64,000 bases of DNA from Rusavskia elegans (Eukaryota > Ascomycota > Lecanoromycetes > Teloschistales > Teloschistaceae): NCBI GenBank assembly GCA_011316305.1, contig SAUG01000019.1, positions 1 through 64,000 of the forward strand, read 5' to 3'. The position numbers and the translations under genes were made by a program. Below, piece by piece: positions 25,435-36,624 of the stretch. Position 1 is the first letter of the stretch. The number at the start of each line of letters is the position of its first letter. The notes beneath the pieces are model-generated. The model was not told the DNA's origin, ran no database searches, and was given only the letters and a program-made list of their open reading frames with translations.

Positions 25435-26107
25435 ATGGCCCTCCCTCCACCCTCCGGCTTCGCCATCCGCCGCAACGGCACCTGTCCTTCTTACGAAACC
25501 GACTGCGGACTCACAGTCGCACCCTTCCACGCCTGTTGTCCCTTAGGATCATCTTGCCCACATTAATACAACGTCGCCTGTTGTCCATCACCCACCAACT
25601 GTACATCATCACTCGTCTCGCAGCCTCGATGCGCCAATGCCAGCTGGAATTTGTACGACAATCACGGCTACTTCTGCTGTGCGCCAGGGACAGTCGGATA
25701 TAACTCTTCAAGGACACTTAGTGATAGGTGTGCGGCGCCGGGGGAGCCGCCGAGGGGTGTGGAGCTAATGGCTGTGGTTTTGGCGGGGGAGAGTGAGTAG
25801 AGAGCCTGGCAGTTCCTCTCGAAAAATTGGGGCAATAGTTGGAGGAGTCTTTGGTGGAGTCGCGGCCGTAGTCATCGCTGCTATTGTCGTGTATTACATG
25901 CTTCGGAGAAAGAAGAATAGATCATCGAGAACAGAGAGTAGTCCCAAACGTCACTTGACTGGCATCCATGAGAAAGATGGGCGCCACATCGACGGTATTC
26001 ATGAAAAAGATGCGACAGCGTTGCCAGCGGCTAGTGAAGCTGATGGTAAGGCTGTATATGAGATACAAAGCCGGAACGGAAGGGATGAAAATACGGCAGA
26101 GTTATAA
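25435..26107 (+). pseudogene. Broken Cys-rich single-pass membrane protein
   Basis: From the ATG at 25,435 the frame reads a Cys-rich domain (TCPSYETDCG, HACCPLGSSCPH) but stops at TAA (25,564-25,566). The same frame continues YNVACCPSPTNCTSS and then CAAPGEPPRG, so the stop lies inside the domain. A CAA (Gln) to TAA change would explain it. In another frame, 25,793-26,107 gives a linker, a transmembrane helix (IGAIVGGVFGGVAAVVIAAI) followed by basic residues, and a polar cytoplasmic tail. The whole resembles the common fungal extracellular Cys-rich plus TM plus tail proteins, such as the intact gene at 32,077-32,955. The frame change near 25,790 could hide an unrecognised intron, but the TAA has no splice explanation. 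Likely non-functional. Confidence 0.55.
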
Positions 26108-26189
26108 TGAATTAATCCAAATATAAAAGAACAGTAATGGAGAGAGGAACGAGAATCACGAAATAAGTTCGAGTTTACCAGTATATTAA

Positions 26190-26735
26190 TCATAGAAATC
26201 CTAGGATATATCGATGAGACAAATCCAGGCCGGAGCAGATATGTATAGACAGACGTGGGGGACTGTGAGACATAGGGTGCCCAAGATTATATCCAACGGG
26301 AGATCCATATTCACTGGCCTTCTTCATTCGATATCCGGCGCAGCACTGTATAGTAGCTTTTTCTAGCCTTCGCCGCTTGTACCGCACATTATCGCCGCGA
26401 AACCCCAAAGATTGGTAGTGGTCATCGACGTATGAGAAAATTTGTGTCAAGACGACCGCCGCAACCACACTCACGCTGTTCCAGAACGGAAGTCGTCTCC
26501 TAATTCCTCTGGTGAAGACTGTACAAGGCAATCCCAAGCAGAATGATCGATGAATTTTTTTGCCGATGCCTTGGCTGAGCACAAACAGGTGTGGGAGGCT
26601 TTGGTGCCAGAGAAAGAGCAATTTAGCCCTGAAGTCGAAGGTCATAAGGGGCATCCAGATTCTTGCATGGTGCCCTCGACTTTCTGTATCCACCTTGTTT
26701 AGAGTATTAAAATGGTTATGATCCGTGGGCACCAT
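26190..26735 (-). CDS. Hypothetical protein, weak
   Basis: An uninterrupted 181-codon frame begins with ATG at 26,735 and lies just inside normal-composition DNA before the second AT-rich block. The sequence has a hydrophobic stretch (NSVSVVAAVVLTQIFSYVDD) and basic segments (RYKRRRLEK), but no signal peptide or known domain was recognised. The length exceeds most chance frames nearby, but there is no other support. It may be a fragment of a decayed gene. Confidence 0.25.
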   Translation of the reverse strand: MVPTDHNHFNTLNKVDTESRGHHARIWMPLMTFDFRAKLLFLWHQSLPHLFVLSQGIGKKIHRSFCLGLPCTVFTRGIRRRLPFWNSVSVVAAVVLTQIFSYVDDHYQSLGFRGDNVRYKRRRLEKATIQCCAGYRMKKASEYGSPVGYNLGHPMSHSPPRLSIHICSGLDLSHRYILGFL

Positions 26736-26980
26736 ACAGTCACTAAAAGGCACCGTAAAGATTACTAGAGAGCACTATTTGAGATAAATAAGAGTTACTA
26801 TAGCTTAATAAGCGGTTCTGACCAATCGACGTGTTCAGTTGCTATTCCGCTACCCTCTTCCTTCCTTTCCTCCCCCTTTTCGTGTTTTCTACCTTAGGGG
26901 CAAGTATCCGTTCTTTAAAAAAAGGTCGATATAAAGTTTTTTCAAACATTGAATTAAAATAATATCTATTAGAAATCAAT

Positions 26981-27549
26981 GGCCCGGGTGGCGCAGTAGC
27001 AACGCTGCGTAACCTGGAAGCCTAACGGATCCAACGCTCTTCGGAGTTAACGGAGTTAAATCCGGCGGATCTAGACTGGCCACTTCGGTACGGGTTCCCG
27101 TCGGTACCTAGAAACCGACCCGAATTTTTAGCGAGTCGGTTCCGGGTTAAACCCGAAAACCCGACGGAAACCTGCCATACCTTCCAAATATAGAAAAATA
27201 TCTTTATTTATTAGTTATTTAATTTTCTATAAAGATAATATATTTTGATAATATATTCAATTTAATTAGAATCTTTTTAGCTAGCGTAGTTAATTAATTA
27301 GAATTTTTTTAAAAAAATTAGTATTATTTTATACTAGAATTATACTAGAATTATATTTTAATACTAGAGCTTGGCGTTTTAGCGGATCGGATCGATTTCT
27401 CTAATCCGGAACCGAAATCCGGTCGGTTCGGTATCTAGAAAAGTCGAAACCGACTCGGGTCGGGTCGGTTTCTCGATTTCGAATTCGAAATCCGACCCGA
27501 CGGCCAGACTAGGCGGATCAGAGATTCGAATCCCTCGAAAGCCAACTAA
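26981..27549 (+). repeat. tRNA-derived sequence split by a transposon
   Basis: The left part (26,981-27,071) starts GCCCGGGTGGCGCAGTAGC, with a good polymerase III A-box (TGGCGCAGTAGC), and continues CGCTGCGTAACCTGGAAG. This head resembles eukaryotic elongator tRNA-Met, judged from memory. The right part (27,512-27,549) carries a B-box, GATTCGAATCC. Without the 440-base insert and one 8-base duplicate the two boxes lie about 80-90 bases apart, suiting a SINE head or an intron-containing tRNA pseudogene. The acceptor ends do not pair well, so a functional tRNA is unlikely. Confidence 0.5.
27072..27511. mobile_element. Non-autonomous hAT-like element (MITE), 440 bases
   Basis: The insert is flanked by a perfect 8-base direct repeat GGCGGATC (27,064-27,071 and 27,512-27,519), the size hAT transposons make. 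Its ends are TAGACTGGCC and GGCCAGACTA, inverted repeats with one mismatch and the TAG terminus usual for hAT. Subterminal GC-rich sequence is also inverted: AGAAACCGACCCG occurs near the left end and, in reverse complement, near the right end, as does GAGTCGGTT. The centre is AT-rich with no open frame, so the element would need a transposase from elsewhere. Confidence 0.75.
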
Positions 27550-29130
27550 TATTTAAGTTTTTTCTATCGATTAAAATCGATTTTTATATATTTTTCTAAT
27601 ATAGAGAAATTATTTAATAGATCGTTTCGTATTCGTATAGATCGATCGAAATAGAATTAAATCTAGAAAAATTAAATAAATTACGGTATTCTTTAAAATT
27701 TTAGTTTAAATCTAATTTCTTCGGGAATTTTAAATTCGAATTTTCGATAAAATATTTAAATACTAAATAATTACGTACTCTAATCGAATTAGCGCCTCTA
27801 ATATTAACTCGTAAAAGATTAAAATCAAAATTCGAATAATTAAATCGTATAGATTAGAAATCAATATCTAGTTATAAAAAACGTTATATCGAATTTAAAT
27901 ATATCGATAATTCGACTATATTAGAAATTAAGTAAAAAATAACGATTATATCTAAATCTAGATTCATTCAAACGATTTATATACGATTATCAGCAAATAT
28001 ACAACTCGTTTATAGTATTTTAAAATGAAAAAAACCAGTTTAAATCGGTTTAAACAAGACTATCTTGTTTAGTAAATAGAAAAATTTAGATATAATCTAA
28101 AAAGGTCTATTTTATCTATATTTGGAATTCTAAAATTAAACTTTTTAAAGTTTAGTATCCGTTAGTTCTCGTTTAATAACGGGAAGCCTCTAGTTTTAAA
28201 ACTAGTTACGCTAGCGTTCTATAAATAGAAATTTTAAAATCTACGCTAAAAGTTTACTAGTATAGATATTTTATAGGATACTAGTAGCTCTACTAGATAG
28301 AAGAACTTAGAGTTTTTAAAAGATTTTTTTTAAAGATTTTAAAATTCGTTTAAAGCGCTCAGAGCGTTTATAAGCTAAAATCTTGTTTATAAACAAACTT
28401 TCTGCTCGTAAACGCTTTTATAACGCGTTAGATAGGATATAGAATCAGACCCGCTTATTAGTTCGGACCTGTTCAATTAATTCTAAACGGGGTCGACATT
28501 TTTGGTAATGATATATTATTAGTTAATCGATTAAAATGGCAAATTTACTAGAAGTTCAAACGATATTAATTAAAAGTTAAAAGTTAATTAAAAACTTATC
28601 TAAAAAGCAATATTTGAAAATCGATAATTTCGTTATTTATATATAAATATCTCTAGTGTGGATTCGATAGTTAAATTATCTCTAGTATATAATCGTAAAA
28701 GATTAAAATCAAATATCCGAATAAATAGATCGGCCGTTATAATTAAATTCTATAGAATATAATATTCGTTGCCGTCTATAACGTTTTTAAAATAAATATA
28801 TATATTTAAAAATTCAATATAATTTCAAATAAAAACATTTTAAAAATAATTTAAAAAATATATAAACTTTCGTTAGATTTTAAATATTTACTAAAATCAA
28901 ATCAATAGTAAAATTTCCGTATTAATATAGTTTTGAAAGTTTATATCTATATAAATTTTTAACTTTTAGAATTTAAAGCTATAATTATATATATCGGGAA
29001 ATTTTATATTTAATATTTTCTACTATTAATATTTTTGACTTTCATCGCCACTATCGTGTATCAAAAGCAGAATATATCATATTCTAGATTAGATTTTTAT
29101 TTCTCGCTTGTATAAAACAGGGGTCTTGGC
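27550..29130. other. Second AT-rich block, no gene
   Basis: TA-rich sequence with stops in all frames, like the large left block, so probably RIP-degraded repeat DNA. No coding remnant or terminal repeat was recognised. Normal composition returns near 29,130. Confidence 0.6.
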
Positions 29131-29338
29131 GAAATTAGTAAAGCCCGTCACAAATACAGGCTTGCCTCCGCTGACTCAGCCCCCCCTCGCCGCGCCATCA
29201 AAATCGCGTTATCCCATTTAGCTCATTCCGCCTGTGCCTCCAGCATACTCAACGCCAAACATTGTGATTCCAACAAGAAGCTAGGGTATAGCTGGTAGTT
29301 ATAGAGGATATTTCTGTCATAAGTCCATGGTTACTGCC

Positions 29339-30471
29339 CTAAGGCATCTCGTTCATAAAGGCCACCAAGTGTTTCACTCCCACATTGGAATTTACATCAT
29401 TTTGAAAGTGATGTGGAGCCCCCTCCAGGACGACAAATCGCACGCCGTGAGCTGTGGTTGGACAACTCTTGTCAATAGTCCTCTCCTTCTCATCTTCAGC
29501 CGTTTGATCCAACACATCCATCCTTTTGACCTTCTTCAACGCGTTCACAGCGTCTCTAACCAGAGTTGCCAACCTCTCCGACATCTTCACATCCACAAGC
29601 TTATCTTCACCACCGGCCATGATACAAACATAGGCCCCCTCTTTGTCCGCTCCCGCAATATTTTTCAACATACGTTGGAAGGAAACAAAGGGGCGCATCA
29701 TGCCAATCGGCCAAAGCATCGACTCCCAGTCAGGCATCCAACGCTGCCACTGTTCGACTTTCGGACGAGGTAGCTGCGGGGAGAAGAACGCTTGTTGGAC
29801 TAACTCTGTACTCGACAGGGGGGATCGCGGATGCATTAGATGTAGGTAATCTCGAAGCAGGAACCATGGGTCGAGTTTTGCCCAGTTCCAGTAAACTCCT
29901 AGACTGGAAAATAAAGAGTAAGGAAGAACTGTATGGCTTGAAATGATAGATAAGAGGATACTCACGCCCCAAACCCCGGAACAGCGCCACACAGCACAAG
30001 TGCTTCCACCGTAATCAAGCCTTCACTGAGCATATACTGAGCCAGCCCACCACCAGAACTATGCCCTACAAGTACCGGCAAGCGGCCATCCTCCTTTTTC
30101 ACGACCTCGTCCCAGACACAGCGAACATCCTTTGCCAAGTCCGCCAACCCTGTTAGCCAGGTCATGCGCCAGAACCCCGGATTCCAGCTTTGACCGTGGC
30201 CGCGCAAACTAATGGCATAGGAGGCGTAGCCGTGCTGCTGTAGAAACGTCATCCATTCTACCCAGACGAAGGCGCCGCCGAAACCGCCGTGGAGGAAGAA
30301 AATTGGGGGATGGGAGGTAGAAGGAGTCGCTTGGGCGGTTAGGAGCTCCAGGCTCTGATGTGGAGTGAAAGGGACAGCGGAGCGGGTGATGGACGTGGGG
30401 AGAGGGTATAGAGATTGTGGAGAGGGAGAAGACCAGCGGAGGGGTGGCGAGGGGATGAGTGAGAGGGGCAT
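29339..30471 (-). CDS. Alpha/beta-hydrolase
   Basis: Two exons (30,471-29,966 and 29,903-29,339) with a 62-base GTGAGT...CAG intron encode 356 residues. The fold is shown by the oxyanion-hole segment FFLHGGFGGAF, the strand YASYAISLRGHGQS, and the nucleophile elbow LVGHSSGGGLAQY (GxSxG). The acid is plausibly in GGEDKLVDVKM and the catalytic His in LEGAPHHFQND. There is no signal peptide, so a cytoplasmic enzyme is likely. The natural substrate (ester, lactone or epoxide) cannot be told from the sequence. The gene stands alone between a repeat block and a decayed ORF, with no sign that it belongs to the terpenoid locus 9 kb away. Confidence 0.85.
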
Positions 30472-30911
30472 AGTGAAGAAGGAAAGTTTAGTAGCGCAGA
30501 GATGATGGGAAGTGAATTAGTGAAGGAAGGATTTAGCCGGTGATCAACTATATACCGCTAAGAAAGGGTTGGCGGTGCATTAAAGCCGTCCTTGGCATGA
30601 CAGCCACATGCAACCTTGACATGGTAACGTGACAGTAGCAAGTCTCTGCAAATAGCAGATGGCTCTTTTAGTTGCATAGTATTTAAAAATCTTGCATGCA
30701 ATCCCCAGACAGACTGGAGGAGACAACTCACGAAAGCCTTGTCTTAGGGGAAGGTACAGTAAGAAGGCGAAGTGAAGTTGCAAAGGCGGCCGTGATGAAG
30801 ATTGCGTGCGTCGTCAGAACATCTGAGAACCAGCTCGGAGGCGTTGCTGTTGCCGAGGTTGCAGACTTTGTCATCTCAACGATACTTTCGATCTGCATCC
30901 ACCCAGTCTGG
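30472..30911. other. Intergenic, no gene seen
   Basis: Upstream region of the hydrolase gene. Only short open frames without recognisable content occur. Confidence 0.5.
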
Positions 30912-31787
30912 TCAACGCATCGGGCTTGGTGCTGCCTGGTACCCGCTCTCGGCCAAGAGTGCTGGCTTTCCCAACAAAGTCCGAGATCTCATATCTTTCC
31001 CAAGAAGCGTTTTAAGGCTTCCGCGCAGGAACGACGTCCGAGCAATCTCCGCTATGAAACAATCCGGCTCGTTTTTGGGGAAGTAAAGGAAGTGGTCAAT
31101 CAATGTCCAGAAGATAACCGTATCAACAGAAGATCCCTCACGAAGGTGTACTTCTGGCTCATAAATCTTCCTCGTACTGCTGGTTTTTTGATGGGATACA
31201 GGTTGACTTTGTGGGCACAATCTGCGATTAAATAGTTGTGTGGCCCCAGTGTGGCCATCAGTGATTTGCGAGAAATACTCAACAACATCCTGTGATTTGC
31301 CTTGAGCTTGGCGAAGTCGTGTTAGAGCATGCAGGATCCGACTGGGCCACATCATTGTCAGCAGTAGCGTACGGTTAAACTCATAGCTGTTCTCTCACAT
31401 GTACGACTCTGTGTCATCCTTGCCAAACTTAGCTTCGCGCCTTTCGAATGTACGAGCCAATACCATGGCCACCGCCGCAAAGATGCCGACATACGTCTAG
31501 GAGATGCCAAGGTGAGCCTGACAGACCGAATTGTACGGATGGCCCCTCGGCTGCCTGTCAATCGATCGATTCTCAAGAGGAGCTTCAATACTGCCTCCCA
31601 GATCTCCGCCTACTCTCCCTGTAGCAAGCTCATCGTAGCATCTCGCCGGCCGCACTTCCAGCACGTCTTCTTGTCTATTGGTCTCCAGCTGCGCTTCGAG
31701 GGCATACTTATAATGGTACCTGCTGTGAGAGTACCAAATGGGAAGATGGTTTCGACAAAGCCGGAACTCTTGGCCTGATCGATGCAC
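30912..31787 (-). pseudogene. Decayed uncharacterised protein with a membrane-like helix
   Basis: One minus frame stays readable from 31,787 to 30,912 except for two stops, a TAG at 31,499-31,497 and a TGA near 31,412. Around them it reads coherent peptides: a hydrophobic helix YVGIFAAVAMVLARTFERRE, then FGKDDTESYM (stop) ENSYEFNRTLLLTMMWPSR, then WTLIDHFLYFPKNEPDCF. The hydrophobic-then-charged run suggests a former membrane protein, but no family was recognised. Chance readability cannot be excluded. Confidence 0.3.
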
Positions 31788-32076
31788 AGATCGCAGATCT
31801 TAAGAGCTAATTCAAGTATCTTGATAAGCTCACGCGTCTATTTACGTTTGAATTGCCATCTGAAAAATCAATAGTCGACGCGTCGATAGAAGAAGCGGAG
31901 CAAAAGGTAGCGATGGAGAGATACGAGTAAGAGGCGAAAAAGAAGCCGTGAGGACAATCAGCTCGATGAAAGGGCAACGACCTTGCGCTCGTTTGTTTTC
32001 ACTGAATCAAACGCGAAGACGAGTGCTGACAACTGCCCGGCACCGAGGATCTGTCGAACAGTCGAGGAGACATACT

Positions 32077-32955
32077 CTAAGGTCGTCGAGGTCTGGTTGG
32101 GCGGCTGCTGCTGACAGGGCCGTTCTGCAGCTTTTTCCGATTCTCTCTAGCCCGGTAGGCAACGTATGTGAAATATGCTCCAGCAAATGTTGCTAGAGTA
32201 CCTGGTATACTAACGGCGAGGGCAATCTTATCGCTGGTTTTCAGACCTCCTCCTGTTTCCTCGGTGTTGGTCTTAGTCCCGTCGCTGGCTCTCGGTGTTG
32301 CAGTGTTGGCGGAGGTAGTTGCGAACTCCGGCGGCTCGATGGAGGCTGTAGTCAAGGTCTTTGATGAAGAGGACACCGGTAACGAGCTCTTGGTGGATCG
32401 GTATACCGTAGACAGATTGGCCGGCGCCGGGGCCGAGAAAGTTTCCTCCGTTGGATTACTGCAATCAGACTTCCCGTCTTTCATCCCACAACACCTCCAA
32501 ATCTGAGCAGTATGGTCGTAGGTGATGTCTAGTTGGTTCTGGTGAGACCGATGCACTGCGACGAATCGTGCGGCTTGTCAGCATCAGGTCTTCAACTGGA
32601 AAGAAAAGATGCTGGGGGCCGGTGAGTGATAGGACGGTGACTTACTGCAATACTTGGGGCACACCGAGGCGTTGTAATCTGGATCGGTACATGGACTAAG
32701 GTAATACTTCCCATCGTCGGTGTAGGGTTCATAGCAAATAGAGTTGGATAAACAGATGTTCTGGGACTGTAGCACACAACAGTTGACGAAAGATGGCTCC
32801 GCCGAGGAATTGGTCACACCACACGGTTCGACAAAATCAGGTGATGGAAGAACGGTGCTGTTGAAGGCATAGAAACAACCAGCAGCCGTAACAGTATAGG
32901 GACACGAAATGAACGACAAGGGTAGGAAGAGCCAAGAGACCAGGGATCGTGACAT
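32077..32955 (-). CDS. Secreted-type Cys-rich protein with one transmembrane helix
   Basis: Two exons (32,955-32,646 and 32,555-32,077) separated by a 90-base GTAAGT...CAG intron give 262 residues. The ATG at 32,955 was chosen over in-frame ATGs upstream because it starts a good signal peptide (SLVSWLFLPLSFISCPYTVTA). The extracellular part has about ten Cys residues (for example FVNCCVLQSQNICLSNSICY, IWRCCG) and several NxS/T sites. A Ser/Thr-rich linker leads to a transmembrane helix (IALAVSIPGTLATFAGAYF) and a basic tail (YRARENRKKLQ). This matches a common uncharacterised fungal surface-protein architecture. Its function, possibly cell-wall sensing or adhesion, is not known. It shares the architecture of the broken gene at 25,435. 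Confidence 0.7.
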
Positions 32956-34182
32956 GAGGCCACCATAAAACAAGCTGGGCGACATGGCAGATAGTATGGG
33001 AAAGCCAGAGAGATATGGACTCAACAGCAAATTATCCTTGGGAAAGAGCATAGTCGCCCCCGACCGGAAAATCATGCAGACCGTGCCTCGTGGTTGTCCC
33101 TTGCATTATGATATATTCGAGACCTTTTGATTGGGTTCCCAGGCAGCATCTTGCACGACAGCATGCTGCACAACAGGAGTGTTTGCTTTGAGTGCGTGCG
33201 TCGATTGGCTCTGCCTCGCAGCTCGGACCTTCGGAGTGGATGCTCTGTGCGACAACCATTCTACCATCCTCATAGACCCTGCCGATGAAAGATGGCACCG
33301 CCCATCGTGAATGGTATTTACCCTCCCCTAGTCTTCTCGAGAGTTTTCGTTCTCATTTCAAGAACGACGAGGATATCCTCGACCTAACCCTCCTTCCTGC
33401 CGCAGAAAATTATCAATACCCAGATTTCGCAGCTCGCCTGTGATACATTCTAATTTGTTTAACTACCACCTTATATCCAACCTCCGCGGAGCCGGGGCAC
33501 CAATTTCCTCATCCATTTGGAGAGAGGGTGACGGTAAGGATAAAAGAAGAGGCAGCGTCTCCACAGTTTACATACTAATTAGTGCGGAGCATGCAGGGAT
33601 ACCAACTTTCTTGGCGTGCATTAAGTTGACTGTCTTTTAGACGTTGCCGATAGATTTACAGCGGATGGGTGTGCTCTCGGTGGCTTTGCGGGCAACGGTA
33701 GCATTGTTGTAGATGCGAAGTACTCCACACCAAGCGGCATTGAGTTGAGGACTTTCTGTCAGAAGACTCTCAATTCTCTAATATTTTAAAAGGAAGGACA
33801 ATCGGTCCGGAATCCCTAAAAATAATGATATAATAGTCTTAAAGAAGGGGGTTCTACTATACTTTCAGATTCCCAAGCGAGTCAGTATTGGCGAAACGCT
33901 GGATCGAAGCCAAAGTCATTCTCAAGGGATTAATAGTATTCAGCGATACTTCAAGCTCGGAAGTTTTGAGTGGAAAGACTGATCTCTCGAGAGCAATAGC
34001 TGCAGAGTTATTAACATGGACTGCGCTAGAGAAGTAAAAAGTAGCAGTGCTAGTTTGAGGATTGCAGAATATTACAAGGTTTCTGCGCGTACGATGAAGG
34101 TATTCACCGCAGTGAATAGGTAGTCAATAAAACAGACATCAACAACCACATACCATGGAGAAGTGCTGGCGATAGCTTTGCC
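32956..34182. other. Intergenic, no gene seen
   Basis: Only short frames lie here. A small AT-rich patch occurs at 33,770-33,860. Nothing else could be recognised. Confidence 0.5.
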
Positions 34183-36321
34183 TTAACAACTGCCAAAGAA
34201 AGCCAAGATTCGCTTTACCAAGGTTTCCTTCCCGTTGAGATACCAATCGAAGATCCCAGTGAGTCCGAGGTCTGGCTTGTACATGCTACACTTGCCTCCG
34301 CAGGACACTTCCCTACACACACACCAAGCTCCTGGTATTTTCTGTCGCTCCCGATGCTTCTTCTTCGCGTTCTTGGATCGGTCGAATCTAGAATGTTGGG
34401 CCTTGAGGCATGCTGGCACAGCGACTTCGTGCCTTGTGCTAGTCTTTTTGGCACTTCGGTCAAGGTGACTTAACGTTGTCATATCCGTTGTTGGATTTCC
34501 ACACCGCCCCCTGTTGCCTTTGTTTGGTTTCGGTTCAGGCGCGTTCAATCTGGAGAAGGCTCGGTCATGTGCAGGCTTGAGCAGCCCGTACATCGTAGCG
34601 GCTTCAGGTTTCTTCTGCAGAAAGGGGCTCTTTGTGAGCCTGGCCAAATTGTTGTTCGTCTGCAGTGGCTGTTGTAGGCCATTCGTTCGCGACCTGAACT
34701 TTTGGACAGGGGTACGAAATCCAAGTCCGCGAATTGTCTGTGTAACCTGTAATGGCCGCGTCATTACGTCTTCGTAGATGGGAATATTGCAACCGGGTGC
34801 TGTAGGCGCTGGATCGCAGACAAGGTGCCTCTTTTCAGCTGGCGGTCGCTGCGCGGTGGCTTTGGAGCAGTCAAGATTGGCCTTAGGGTCCTCGCTCCTA
34901 CATTCTGCAAGTGGTTCAAAGCGTACCGTAGATCTTTTGGCTGGGTAGGCTGACGACCGTGAGGTGAGGATATCCAAAGCTTGGAGTGCGGTGGGTCTTG
35001 CTTTCCAGTCTGGCTGAGTCATAGCTACTAGGAGTTTGTACCACCCTTCTTTATCGGATAACTTCCCCTTGACAAGCGCAGTGTTGACTTGGGAGATTCT
35101 TTTCGCGACTAGTCGACCACGCTGATACACAGTCCACCCTTCTGGTACCGCTCTCACCTCGTCCTGGATACCTTTGAACATACCACGGATCTCAAGACCA
35201 ACTACTCCCAATGGATATATATCGGACTTCGCATCGTAAGGTTCACCAGTCAAGATCTCCGGTGCCATGTAACCGGGAGTGCCACAAATAGTCTTGGCCT
35301 CATGTATCTTGTTCGCGTAGCCCAAGTCTGTAAGAACGTAACGATAGGGTCGGCCGTCTAGGAGCAGAATATTCTGTGGTTTGATATCCCGGTGAATGAT
35401 TTGGTGACTGTGTAGAAATCCCATAGCATCGCAGCCTTGCCGCATGAATTCATAGAAAATCCTTTCGTCTGGAATGATTTTCTCGAGAGACGTCTCGCAA
35501 AGAGGCATGAGGATTCTGACGATGAAATTCTCGGGGGTTGTCTCGACATTGAACGCGAGTAGATTGAGAATCCCGTCCTGCAATCCAATTAGTCAGAATC
35601 TATGAAAGCAAAAAGATGGCCCTATTACATGACAAAAAGTCTTCATGTACTGGATCTCTCTTTCCTGTTGCTTGAGAACATTGCGTGCTTCCACAGGTAT
35701 TGTAATCTCCTTGAGTGCGTAAACAAAACCCGTACGCTTTCTCAGGACCTTAAGAACGCGGCCTTGGCCACCTGAGTCTAGAGTAGTGCCGATCAAATAC
35801 TCTGACATTCGTAGCCCTGCGTGCGGATCATCCGTGGTCGGTACGAGAGGGGAAGTGTCGAGGTGCTGAGTCCAGATATCGGTGTTTCTTTCATCGCCCT
35901 TGGGGTACCGAAATTCGAAAGCGCAGCCTGCAACTTGGAGTGAGGCAAGATAGACGACTGCCCGGGTTCCATTGTTGATCGTTTCTCCAGCATCGGGCGT
36001 TATAGCATCAATCACTCGAGTCCCTTCGGACGAGGTATCCGTGAGCATCTATGACCGTCGTTGCCGACGAAGCCACAGATAGCAATGATAAGGTGCGGCG
36101 ACATTGCCGGACAGGACGACACGGTTGTCAGGCTGGGTACCGAAAGACAGGAAATCCGTTTTTTCGGGAGACTGACGTAAACTGTTCGGCTCAGGCAAAG
36201 GAATGCGGAGGACCAGTCCTTCACGAATGCCTCTATCATGGAGGCTCCGGTTGGAAGCAGACAGGACAGCCCGTTGTGCGAGCTCGTTGGTGGGCACAAG
36301 GTAGAACAGCACGTTGTCCAT
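34183..36321 (-). CDS. FHA-like plus Ser/Thr protein kinase, interrupted by a TAG codon
   Basis: From ATG 36,048 two exons (to 35,629, then 35,577-34,183; 51-base intron) encode 604 residues. These include a glycine loop (DSGGQGRVLK, 91-100), the lysine in YALKE (113), HRDIKPQN (202-209), DLG in place of DFG (224-226) and GTPGYMAPE (239-247), so a complete Ser/Thr kinase. The basic, low-complexity C-terminal tail ends in a Cys-rich segment (CVCREVSCGGKCSMY). Directly upstream in the same frame, from ATG 36,321, lies FGTQPDNRVVL...HCYLWL, then TAG (36,051-36,049), then MLTDTSSEGTRV. Together these read as an FHA domain whose conserved Trp codon (TGG) appears changed to TAG. The kinase could still be made from the internal ATG without the FHA half, or the gene may be dying. 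Its pathway is unknown. Confidence 0.7.
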
Positions 36322-36624
36322 GTTGGAGCCTGCCCACGTCGCTGGTGGAGAGAAAGCATGATTATATACCGGCGCAGCGCAACGGGGTCGAAGGGGCGTA
36401 AGGCCTTCAGTCGGAGAAATCTCAATGCCAAATTGATGATAGGCTGTGGGTTGCCGGAGATGCAGACGCGCTGTTACAGCTAGTGCTGGGTGGGACTGAG
36501 CAAGCAATTACAGAATCACCTACGACTTACTGAAGGTATACCCGAGTAGAAACAAGCTTTAATTGATTGGTATCTGTAAAGCGCCAAGATATTACCTTAC
36601 GTGACTTCAAGATTGATCAATTAG

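Noticed and set aside
29339..30471. The alpha/beta-hydrolase as part of the triterpenoid cluster
   Set aside because: It is 9 kb away with a kinase, a surface protein and other unrelated genes between.
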